From CAZTAO01 sp964611645 (GTDB lineage Bacteria; Armatimonadota; UBA5829), in assembly GCA_964611645.1 (NCBI GenBank), contig CAZTAO010000023.1:1-64000 (forward strand): DNA of 64,000 bases, written 5' to 3'. The position numbers were made by a program, and so were the translations under genes. The first letter of the stretch is position 1. Each line of letters starts with the position of its first letter. The notes below the pieces were generated by a model that made no database searches, had not been told where the DNA came from, and was given only the letters and a program-made list of their open reading frames with translations. This document shows positions 8,613-15,628 of this stretch, in pieces.

Positions 8613-8624
8613 ATAATCCGCTAG

Positions 8625-8720
8625 CGCTGAGTAGCCGCGAGGAACGAGCGGCGTATCGAAGCGCGGGATGCCAGACTTGCCCTTCGATACGCTCGCAGGC
8701 TCGCACTCAGGGCAAGCGGG
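8625..8720. repeat. inverted repeat R4
   Basis: GCGTATCGAAG (8651-8661) and CTTCGATACGC (8682-8692) form a perfect 11-bp inverted repeat. It is flanked by GAGCGG/CTCGCAGGC-type words. The rest of 8600-8773 is repeat debris, including a GGAACTAGGAACCAGGAACT tandem at about 8733-8760. Confidence 0.7.
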
Positions 8721-8773
8721 ATAGCCTCCAACTCGGAACTAGGAACCAGGAACTCGGAACTGCGGCGCGCCGC

Positions 8774-8802
8774 TTGCTTTGTTTGTAGACATGCCGTAAA
8801 CT
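8774..8802 (+). promoter_or_regulatory. putative promoter of the first XRE-cupin gene
   Basis: TTGCTT (8774-8779), a 17-nt spacer and TAAACT (8797-8802) lie 34 nt before the ATG at 8836. The -35 region shares CGCTTGCTTT with the promoter of the paralogous regulator at 9647. Confidence 0.5.
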
Positions 8803-8835
8803 ATTGTGGCAGCGTCTAAGACTGGCAGCACACTC

Positions 8836-9419
8836 ATGCGACCTAAAACAATTACTACTAACAGCGTTGGAACCAGGCTAAGGAGTTTCCGGGAAGAGCG
8901 GAGCCTCTCGATGCGGGAACTGGCCCTAANNNNNNNNNNGCCCTAATATCGGGAGTCTCGGTAAGCCTGATCTCCAAGATCGAGGGCGGGAAAGTCTCTC
9001 CGACCGTTATGTCCCTCCAGAAGCTCCTCGACGCCATGGACATAGACCTCTACGAGCTTTTTCTGGATAAGTCCGCCGGTAACCTCTCCGAACAGATTGT
9101 CTTCAAGCAGTCTGAGATGGCTGTCTCCAAAGACGCCGAACGGGTCTGGCGCTATGCCTTCCCCAAGCACCCGGACATCAAAGCCGAGCTTACTTACGAA
9201 GAGTATCAACCCCACACCAAGGCGGCCGAAAGAGAAACCCACCGCGGCGACATCCTGGGATATGTGATCTCCGGGGTCTTGAGCCTGGAAGTCAACGGCA
9301 AAGGCGTATTCAAAGCCGAAGCCGGTGACGCCTTCTACGTAAAAGCCCGCCAACCCCACATAGCCCGCAACGATGGCGACGAAGTTCTCAAGCTGGTAGC
9401 GGTGGTCCTGCTTGCCTAG
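8836..9419 (+). CDS. XRE-family HTH regulator with C-terminal cupin domain (interrupted by a scaffold gap)
   Basis: A DNA-binding regulator: an N-terminal Cro/C1-type HTH (about residues 12-65; LRSFREERSLSMREL, then VSVSLISKIEGGKVSPT) and a C-terminal small-molecule-binding cupin (about 105-188; HRGDILGYVISG, AGDAFYVKA..PH). As written it breaks at ten Ns. GCCCTAA occurs on both sides of the gap (8923-8929 and 8940-8946). Removing the Ns and one copy (17 nt) restores one continuous 188-aa frame reading ELALISGVSVSL, matching the paralog's ELAAMSGISMSL. The gene is therefore probably intact in the organism. Its paralog at 9695 follows directly. Placed upstream of the catabolic genes, it probably regulates them in response to a sugar or metabolite. 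Confidence 0.88.
8930..8939. other. assembly gap (10 Ns) flanked by a 7-bp duplicated overlap
   Basis: The sequences on either side share GCCCTAA. The XRE gene frame is restored if the two ends are overlapped, so no DNA appears to be missing. Confidence 0.85.
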
Positions 9420-9425
9420 GCTAAG

Positions 9426-9467
9426 TTTCGGGATTTCCGCTCCGCAAGCTCCACTCAAATCCCGAAA
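9426..9467. repeat. R6 repeat (TTTCGGGATTT inverted pair)
   Basis: TTTCGGGATTT (9426-9436) and AAATCCCGAAA (9457-9467) form an 11-bp perfect inverted repeat just after the first XRE-cupin gene. Relatives are at 60691-60840. Confidence 0.75.
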
Positions 9468-9522
9468 CACCGAAACTGCCCCCTTCACATCACAGTCACA
9501 ATTCCTGGTTGACCTTACGCTT

Positions 9523-9563
9523 GGAGAACCGCCCCCTAGCCCCCTCCTAGCGAGGAGGGGGAA
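9523..9563. repeat. R2 G-rich repeat copy
   Basis: A GAGAACCGCCCCCTAGCCCC, then CTCCTAGCGAGGAGGGGG copy, very similar to 1911-1950. CTCCT(A)GCGAGGAG can form a hairpin. Confidence 0.8.
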
Positions 9564-9646
9564 TGCGCCCGCCTCTACACGTCCTCAGCATATACCCCCA
9601 TCCCCCCAAACTGTGTAATATATGCCTCACTTGAACGATATTTCGC

Positions 9647-9676
9647 TTGCTTTTGCTGCCTGATGTGTTGTAATAT
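9647..9676 (+). promoter_or_regulatory. putative promoter of the second XRE-cupin gene
   Basis: TTGCTT (9647-9652), an 18-nt spacer and TAATAT (9671-9676) lie just before the start region at 9686-9695. CGCTTGCTTT is shared with the promoter of the first regulator. Confidence 0.5.
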
Positions 9677-9694
9677 GTTGCTAAAGTGGGTAGT

Positions 9695-10276
9695 ATGAGG
9701 CACACACACTGGGCCTCAGGCGGGCGGGAAACTGTGGACGTTGGACACCAACTGAAAACCCTGCGGGAGAACCGCAAACTATCTATGCGCGAACTCGCCG
9801 CGATGTCGGGGATTTCGATGAGTCTGGTATCGAAGATCGAGTCGAGCAAGGTATCTCCTACCGTTATGACGCTGCACAAGCTCGTTGAAGCCATGAACGT
9901 GGACCTGTTTGAGTTCTTCTTCGACCGCTCGGCAGGCAGCCCGTCTGAGCAGATAGTCTTTCAGCAGTCGGATATGGTAGTCTCACAGGACCCCGAGCAC
10001 ATCTGGCGCTACGCCTTTCCCAGGTATCCCGATATCCGGGCGCAGCTTGTGGAAGCGGAGTACATGCCGCATTCCCGCGTGATCGAGAAGGAAAAGCACA
10101 AGGGCGATGTGTTCGGCTTCGTGGTTTCCGGAGAATTGACCATTGAGACCAAGGAGACCGGGGCCGTAAAGGTCAAGGCCGGGGACGCCTACTATATAAA
10201 GGCCAACCTGCCGCACGTTTCTAAGAATGACGGAGACGAGCCGCTGAAACTGGTGGCAGTCAACCTACTGGTTTGA
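9695..10276 (+). CDS. XRE-family HTH regulator with C-terminal cupin domain
   Basis: Paralog of the preceding regulator with the same architecture: HTH (LKTLRENRKLSMREL, SGISMSLVSKIESSKVSPT), a middle stretch with WRYAFPRYPDIRAQL, and a cupin (HKGDVFGFVVSG, AGDAYYIKANLPH). The start is uncertain. ATG 9695 is used here (193 aa); GTG 9686 and GTG 9734 are also possible, the last with a good purine-rich SD. It lies 61 bp before the DegT aminotransferase and may share a transcript with the metabolic genes that follow, up to the terminator at 12499. Ligand unknown. Confidence 0.9.
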   Translation: MRHTHWASGGRETVDVGHQLKTLRENRKLSMRELAAMSGISMSLVSKIESSKVSPTVMTLHKLVEAMNVDLFEFFFDRSAGSPSEQIVFQQSDMVVSQDPEHIWRYAFPRYPDIRAQLVEAEYMPHSRVIEKEKHKGDVFGFVVSGELTIETKETGAVKVKAGDAYYIKANLPHVSKNDGDEPLKLVAVNLLV

Positions 10277-10337
10277 ACCAACTAATCGGAGCAAAAAGCT
10301 CCATCGATTCCTTGCAATTACAGGGGGGGTAATTAGC

Positions 10338-11630
10338 GTGATAGCAATAGAAGAACAACTGGCCATCAATGGCGGCCCGAAAGCCAAGACCACACCTGGT
10401 ACACCGATGTACCCGGGAGGACTGGAGATTGGCGATGAGGAAAGGGAGCAAGTGCTCGAAGTCCTCGACCGAAAGTACCTGTTCAGGTATTACGGACCGG
10501 CGGAATTCCCGTCCAAGGTAAATGAGTTCGAGAAGAAGTTCGCCGCGAAGATGGGATCCAAGCACTGCCTAGCGATGAATAGCTGCACGTCCTCCCTCAT
10601 CAGCGCTCTGATTGCGGTTGGCGTCGGCCCCGGCGCCGAGGTCCTGGTGACCGGCTATACATTCTTTGCTTCCTGCGCGGCTATAGTCGCGGCGAAGGCT
10701 GTCCCGGTGATATGCGAAATCGACGACACCCTCACCATCGACCCGAATGACATCGAGAAGAAGATCACCAAGTTCACCAAGGCCATCGTGGTTGTCCACA
10801 TGCGCGGCGTTCCGTGCGACATGGACGCGATCATGGCCATCGCCAGGAAGCACAACCTCAAGGTAGTGGAAGACGCGGCCCAGGCGTGCGGCGGAACCTA
10901 CAAGGGCAAGGCTCTTGGGACTTTCGGCGATGTTGGCTGCTTCAGTTTCCAGTATCACAAGATCATCACCGCCGGCGAGGGTGGGGCGTGCCTTACCGAC
11001 GACGACAATATCTATGACAGGCTAATGGGCTACCACGATACCGCCGCTTGCTGGAGACCAGAGAGGTTCGGCGAAGAGCGATACCGCGGAGAGCTGTTCT
11101 GCGGAGTCAACTACCGGATGGGAGAGCTTGCGGGCGCGGTTATGATTGCGCAGCTTGGAAAGCTCGACACCCTGGTTGCGCAGATGCGAGACCACAAGGC
11201 GCGCATCAAGAGCCAGATCAAGGGGCTTCCGGGAATCACATTCAGAAGACTCAACGACGAGGCGGGCGACACTGCCATCTGCCTTATGTTCATGCTGGAT
11301 GACAAGTCCAGGGTTGGGCCGTTTGTCGACGCTCTGCAGGCCGAGGGAGTGGATGTCGCGGGCGTGTTCAACAAAGGCATTCCGGACTGGCACATCTACT
11401 CTCACTGGAAGCATGTCATAGATCAGTCGACCCCGACCTCCGAGGGGTGTCCCTACAAGTGTCCCCTCTACAAGGGAGACGCTCCGGCCCACTACAGCGA
11501 TAATATGTGCCCGAACACCACCGAGATACTTTCCAGGACAATCCACCTGGACATACCGTCGCAACTGACGGACGAAGATTGTGACATGATAGCCAAGGGC
11601 ATCCGCAAAGTCGCCCTTGCGCTTCTATAG
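10338..11630 (+). CDS. DegT/DnrJ/EryC1/StrS-family PLP aminotransferase
   Basis: A PLP-dependent enzyme of the sugar-aminotransferase family, which converts keto-sugars or keto-cyclitols to amino sugars. The 430-aa protein has the family start (LAINGGPKA) and the substrate/PLP region MNSCTSSL. The PLP-ring Asp is in VVEDAAQACGGTYKGK (about residue 178), and the Schiff-base Lys208 is in SFQYHKIITAGEGG. The start is GTG with a GGGGGGG tract nine bases upstream. The next gene, an isomerase, begins 12 bp after its stop. Given the neighbours, a catabolic or cyclitol role is as likely as a role in making amino sugars; I cannot decide the substrate. Confidence 0.92.
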   Translation: MIAIEEQLAINGGPKAKTTPGTPMYPGGLEIGDEEREQVLEVLDRKYLFRYYGPAEFPSKVNEFEKKFAAKMGSKHCLAMNSCTSSLISALIAVGVGPGAEVLVTGYTFFASCAAIVAAKAVPVICEIDDTLTIDPNDIEKKITKFTKAIVVVHMRGVPCDMDAIMAIARKHNLKVVEDAAQACGGTYKGKALGTFGDVGCFSFQYHKIITAGEGGACLTDDDNIYDRLMGYHDTAACWRPERFGEERYRGELFCGVNYRMGELAGAVMIAQLGKLDTLVAQMRDHKARIKSQIKGLPGITFRRLNDEAGDTAICLMFMLDDKSRVGPFVDALQAEGVDVAGVFNKGIPDWHIYSHWKHVIDQSTPTSEGCPYKCPLYKGDAPAHYSDNMCPNTTEILSRTIHLDIPSQLTDEDCDMIAKGIRKVALALL

Positions 11631-11642
11631 AGGAGAGCGCGA

Positions 11643-12467
11643 ATGCCGAAAGTAGACGTCTGCATTGAGATGGTGTTCACCGAACTGCCTTATGAGCAGC
11701 GCATAGCCGAGATAGCCAAGTGCGGCTTCAAAACGGTTGAGTTCTGGTTCCATGATGCTACGTTCGACGGGGCAGGCTGTGATACCGGCACCAAGGATGC
11801 CAGGGTCCTCAAGCAGGTATGCGGGGACAGCGGCGCGAGCATCAACAATATGGTGGTCAATGCGCCTGACGGTTCCTTCGGCGGCTCGCCGGTGGATTCC
11901 GGGGACTTCGCCAAGTACATCGACCGCCTGCACGAAGTGATCGCATTCTCGAAGGCCGCCGGCATCGGCATGGCAATAACGTGCTCCGGTAACCTGGTCC
12001 CCGGCCTGGCCAGACCGCAGATGCGGGCGAACCTCGAAAAGGCCTGGGCAGAAGCTGCGCGGATCGCGGAAAAAGAGTCGTATACTCTGGTAGTCGAGCC
12101 GCTGAACACTTACGTGAACCACCCCGGCTACTACCTGGATTCCTCCTCCGAGGCTGCCGAGGTAGTTCGATCCATCAACAGCCCCAACTTCAAGCTGCTT
12201 TACGACGTCTACCATATGCAGATAATGGAAGGCAACGTGATAGCCAATATCGAGAAGAACATCGATATCATCGGCCACTTCCACGCGGCATGTGTGCCTG
12301 GCAGAAACGAACTGATGAACGGCGAGCTGAACTATCGGGCCATCATCAAGAAGATAAACGATCTGGGCTACACGGGCGCATTTGGGTTGGAGTACAGCCC
12401 GACTATGCCCAGCGCCCAGTCACTCAAGTCCACCCGCGATTTCCTCGGCGACTTGATGGCTGCCTAA
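11643..12467 (+). CDS. hydroxypyruvate-isomerase-like TIM-barrel protein
   Basis: A 274-aa xylose-isomerase-like TIM barrel, closest in pattern to hydroxypyruvate isomerase. These enzymes interconvert keto and aldo forms of small sugar acids using a divalent metal. Likely metal ligands are Glu in VVEPLNTYVNHPGYYL (about 154), Asp in LYDVYHMQ (about 187), His in HFHAACVPGRNE (about 213) and Glu in GLEYSPT (about 247). It has a strong SD (AGGAGA) and is 12 bp from the aminotransferase, so translation is probably coupled. A terminator-like hairpin follows at 12499. Confidence 0.85.
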   Translation: MPKVDVCIEMVFTELPYEQRIAEIAKCGFKTVEFWFHDATFDGAGCDTGTKDARVLKQVCGDSGASINNMVVNAPDGSFGGSPVDSGDFAKYIDRLHEVIAFSKAAGIGMAITCSGNLVPGLARPQMRANLEKAWAEAARIAEKESYTLVVEPLNTYVNHPGYYLDSSSEAAEVVRSINSPNFKLLYDVYHMQIMEGNVIANIEKNIDIIGHFHAACVPGRNELMNGELNYRAIIKKINDLGYTGAFGLEYSPTMPSAQSLKSTRDFLGDLMAA

Positions 12468-12498
12468 CTGAATACTGACGTCCGTTGACGGGGTTCAT

Positions 12499-12528
12499 GG
12501 GGATTCGGAATGAATCCCCTTTACTTTT
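12499..12528 (+). terminator. rho-independent terminator after the isomerase gene
   Basis: GGGGATTC (12499-12506), a 5-nt loop and GAATCCCC (12512-12519) form an 8-bp perfect stem followed by TTTACTTTT. Confidence 0.75.
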
Positions 12529-12656
12529 ATTACGAGCGATCCGAACTTTGATCGGGTGCGATTTGCAATCGCACCCGCACGAGAACGAGACGCGGTGTTC
12601 TGTTGCATGCGCGACTGCAAATCGCGCACGATCCTGGCTTTTATTATGAGCGATCC
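12524..12656. repeat. R11 element: hairpins between direct repeats
   Basis: CTTTTATTACGAGCGATCC (12524-12542) recurs with one change at 12638-12656. Between them are a perfect 11-bp stem with TGC loop (12553-12577) and a second, related hairpin (12608-12628), both built on GCGATTTGCAATCGC-like words. It could be a small non-coding repeat pair. I see no gene in it. Confidence 0.6.
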
Positions 12657-12686
12657 CTATGATATCGATTGGAGTGAGTTTTTGAC

Positions 12687-13670
12687 ATGACACCCAGAGA
12701 AGCGGTCATCGCGACGCTGAAACGTGAACCATCCGAGTTCGTACCAGGAAACGTGTTCTTCTCCACCGCTCAGGCTGAGAAGATTCTCCTCCCTGGTCCG
12801 TGCTCCAAAGCCGAGGAAGACCTGGACGGTTACAAGATGGAGTTCGCCCGGGCCACCGGAAGCTGCATTATCGATGTCTCCGGCAACCTGCGCGGCAGGC
12901 TTGTGGAGAAGACCGAAAACTCGATGATTATCGAACTGGACAACGGCACCCGCAGGCTTATCGTAATGGAGCCTGAATACTTCTACGACACCCTCTCCCG
13001 GCCAATGGACGGCCACTACGACCTCACCAAGATGAACCTCCCCGACCCTGACACATACCAGGATTACTGGGACGGGGTTGCGGAGTCGGTGAAGAAGTTC
13101 AAGGAAGCCGGGTTCTGGGTCAACGGCACGCTCGACGGATTCTACGCAGGTCTGTGGGAGCACGTTCGGCGAATCGAGGACGTGCTGGTGGATATCGCGG
13201 AAGACACGCCGTTCGCCAAAGAACTGGTCGATATGTGGGGCACTTTCAAGTGCAAATGCGCGAACAAGCTGTTGGAGTGCGATGTCGATGGCATCTGGTG
13301 GACCGACGACCTCGGCAGCAACACCGGCCCGATCATGTCGCCAAAAGCCTACAAGAAGTTCTTCTGGCCGTGGCACAAGCGCGCCGCCGAGATTGCCAAC
13401 GAGTACGGCAAAGTCGCAATGATGCACAGCCACGGAAACATCAACATGCTCCTGCCGGATATGGTAGAGACAGGCATCGACGTCCTCAACCCGATCGGCC
13501 CCTCAGACGGCATGGACCTGAAGCACGTGAAGGAAACGTACGGAGACAGACTCTGCCTGTGCGGCGGGATCAGCAAGTTCCTTGCGGATATGTCCGTTAA
13601 CCAGATCCGGGAGCACCTGGACGAAGTCTACCGGGTCGGCTCCAAGGACAGCGGCTTCATAGCCGCCTAA
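12687..13670 (+). CDS. uroporphyrinogen-decarboxylase-family (URO-D/MtaA-like) protein, ends at a probable premature TAA
   Basis: A URO-D superfamily TIM barrel. The catabolic members of this superfamily act with corrinoid methyltransfer systems; true haem URO-D is less likely here. The 327 aa include VNGTLDGFYAGLWE, GIWWTDDLGSNTGPIMSPKAYKK (written here as a span), MMHSHGN near residue 250 and LCLCGGIS near residue 290. The reading frame stops at TAA (13668-13670) in the middle of the usual C-terminal segment. The same frame continues for 29 codons (GGGVHRDMTPENFQAYLDLR and on) to TGA at 13758-13760, giving the expected family ending. One G-to-T change (GAA to TAA) would explain it. It is either a sequencing error, a recent nonsense mutation or readthrough. 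Confidence 0.85.
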   Translation: MTPREAVIATLKREPSEFVPGNVFFSTAQAEKILLPGPCSKAEEDLDGYKMEFARATGSCIIDVSGNLRGRLVEKTENSMIIELDNGTRRLIVMEPEYFYDTLSRPMDGHYDLTKMNLPDPDTYQDYWDGVAESVKKFKEAGFWVNGTLDGFYAGLWEHVRRIEDVLVDIAEDTPFAKELVDMWGTFKCKCANKLLECDVDGIWWTDDLGSNTGPIMSPKAYKKFFWPWHKRAAEIANEYGKVAMMHSHGNINMLLPDMVETGIDVLNPIGPSDGMDLKHVKETYGDRLCLCGGISKFLADMSVNQIREHLDEVYRVGSKDSGFIAA

Positions 13671-13760
13671 GGAGGCGGCGTCCACCGAGACATGACTCCC
13701 GAGAACTTCCAGGCATATCTGGATTTGCGGCGGGAGATGAGTTACAGGTACGCGCAGTGA
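13671..13760 (+). pseudogene. C-terminal remainder of the URO-D-family gene after the in-frame TAA
   Basis: The 29 sense codons plus TGA are in frame with the gene upstream. They encode the conserved MTPENFQAYLDLRRE tail of this family. There is no separate start with a proper SD, although TAAGGAGG at the stop resembles one. Confidence 0.75.
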
Positions 13761-13802
13761 AACTCCCTCGCCCACCGCAGTGGGAGAGGGCTGGGGTGAG
13801 GG
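13761..13802. repeat. R3 intergenic repeat
   Basis: CTCCCTCGCCCACCGCAGTG then GGAGAGGGCTGGGGTGAGGG forms a short hairpin (CCCAC..GTGGG). A longer relative is at 63690-63775. Confidence 0.7.
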
Positions 13803-13874
13803 ACCTACCACCTATCAATCTCGTAGAAGTGTGGCATCACAGGTTCTTCCAAGTAACAGCAGATGGAGACTGAT

Positions 13875-15464
13875 ATGAAACAAGTAGACGCAACAGTCCT
13901 GATAGTAAACAACGTGCCGCAATACTTCTTCGATAATGCCCTCATCGAGCAGGTGCAGGATGTAACACGGACGGTCCACAGCCCCCAGAAGCAGTCCGAG
14001 CCGCTGATCAAGAAAGACAGGCCTTGGGAACGCACGCCCTATTGCACGGTGAACGGCTACACCATCGTCCGCGACAAGCAGACTGGGGAGTTCAAGTGCT
14101 GGTACGATGATTACCCCATCGATACCGAGGAAGCTGCTCGCCAGGGGACCCTCTACTGCGTCTCTGCTTGGACGTCTTATGCCAGGTCCAAAGACGGCCT
14201 GAAGTGGGAAAAGCCGGAACTGGACTACCTGGAAGTCGATGGCCGCAAGACCAACATCGTCATCGGCAACAAGCCGCCGTTCCACAAGCTCGATTCCACG
14301 ACCGTGTTTGAGGACGTGCTGGAGACCGACCCGGCAAAGCGCTTCAAGATGCTTCTCACTCGATATATCTATGCAGCCGACCGCACGGAAGACGAGAAGC
14401 AAGCCACTCTCCAACTCAAACCGGGCTTTGATATGGGCGCGGATGAGGTGCGGGTGGAGATGCACTGCTCCCCGGACGGCATAGAGTGGACGCCCGCAAA
14501 GGAACTGCCGAAGTACGGCCAGCATGGTAACGGCCTCGGCGACGCCTACACATTCTTCATAGACCCCGATACCGGTATCTACCGGTTCCTCACCCGCGCA
14601 GCCGGTATGCTCAGCGTCTATCACGACCCCCGCCGACCCAAGACCAACAGCTTCTTCCCGCCCACATATCCCGGCGACGAAGCACGGATGAACAAGCGCC
14701 GGGTTTTCCTGGCAGAGAGCAAGGACCTGATTCATTGGTCGGTGCCGAAAAACATTATCACGCCCGATGCGCTCGAGGACAACCTGGATACCACGCTCTA
14801 CGGCATGGTGCAGTTCAAGATGGGCGATATATATGTTGGCATGCTCAATATGCTCTACGAAGTCGACAACACAATGGACGTGAGGCTGCTCTACAGCCGG
14901 GACGGTTGGGACTGGCATTATATGAACCAGCGGCAGCCGTGGCTTACCACGAGCGCAGGCTGCTGGGATGAGTATATGGTAAATGTCTGCAACGCCCCGA
15001 TTCCCGTCGGCGATGAGTTCTACGTATTCTACGGCGGAGCGAACCTCCACCACGACTGGTGGATGCTTGGTCTCTACGAAGACCTCAAAGTCCCGGAAGC
15101 GCGCGACATAAGCACAGCCAAGTATGGGATAGGGTTGAGCAAGATGAGGCTGGACGGCTTTGTATCGGTCGGAGCCAAAGCGGTCCGCGAGGGAATAATG
15201 GTCACCCGGATGCTCATAACCAGCGGCAAGACCCTCGAACTCAACGCGGCGTGCGGCGAGGGCGGATACCTGGCGGTGGAAGTCACCGATGCGGACGAGA
15301 ACATACTTGAGGGATTCTCGCGGCAGGATTGCGATACCTTCACCGGTGACAACGTAAAGACCACGATTACCTGGAACGGCAAGTCCGATATCCCGCACAA
15401 CGGCAACCTGCGCCTGCGATTCTTCATGAGAGACGCGCAGTTGTACTCGCTGCGGTTTGTGTGA
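13875..15464 (+). CDS. beta-propeller glycoside-hydrolase-like protein, subfamily B, copy 1
   Basis: A cytoplasmic, 529-aa propeller-type protein with blade motifs SKDGLKWEKP, SPDGIEWTPA, SKDLIHWSVP and SRDGWDWHYM. This pattern fits GH32/43-like or GH130-like glycan-processing enzymes. It is about as long as, and clearly paralogous to, the next protein (shared VPQYFFDN, EQ.QDVT.T.HSP.KQ, RMNKRRV, QPWL, EGGYL/I..VEVTD, GK S[DE]I.H.G). ATG 13875, with GGAG six bases upstream, is preferred over ATG 13863; it makes the two paralogs start alike. Conserved late acids (DEF/DEL YV.YGG) could be functional. Substrate unknown. Confidence 0.82.
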   Translation: MKQVDATVLIVNNVPQYFFDNALIEQVQDVTRTVHSPQKQSEPLIKKDRPWERTPYCTVNGYTIVRDKQTGEFKCWYDDYPIDTEEAARQGTLYCVSAWTSYARSKDGLKWEKPELDYLEVDGRKTNIVIGNKPPFHKLDSTTVFEDVLETDPAKRFKMLLTRYIYAADRTEDEKQATLQLKPGFDMGADEVRVEMHCSPDGIEWTPAKELPKYGQHGNGLGDAYTFFIDPDTGIYRFLTRAAGMLSVYHDPRRPKTNSFFPPTYPGDEARMNKRRVFLAESKDLIHWSVPKNIITPDALEDNLDTTLYGMVQFKMGDIYVGMLNMLYEVDNTMDVRLLYSRDGWDWHYMNQRQPWLTTSAGCWDEYMVNVCNAPIPVGDEFYVFYGGANLHHDWWMLGLYEDLKVPEARDISTAKYGIGLSKMRLDGFVSVGAKAVREGIMVTRMLITSGKTLELNAACGEGGYLAVEVTDADENILEGFSRQDCDTFTGDNVKTTITWNGKSDIPHNGNLRLRFFMRDAQLYSLRFV

Positions 15465-15476
15465 ATCTAAGAGCTT

Positions 15477-15566
15477 TGTCATTCCGAGGAGGAACGACGA
15501 GGAATCTGCTTTTCCAGCGCCGGAAAGAGGCACAAAAGCAGATTTCTCACTGCGTTCGAAATGACA
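15477..15566. repeat. R1 intergenic inverted repeat, full copy
   Basis: TGTCATTCCGA...AGGAATCTGCTTTT pairs with AAAAGCAGATTTCTC...TCGAAATGACA. Same family as 23864, 25557 and 45539. Confidence 0.85.
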
Positions 15567-15628
15567 ATGCGCGTTGAGATGACAAGTATACTAGGACATT
15601 GTAGTTCATCTTGAAAGGAATATTCCCA

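Noticed and set aside
13815..15533. Open 572-codon frame on the minus strand opposite the propeller gene
   Set aside because: It mirrors the codon pattern of the real gene at 13875, has no SD and no recognisable domain.
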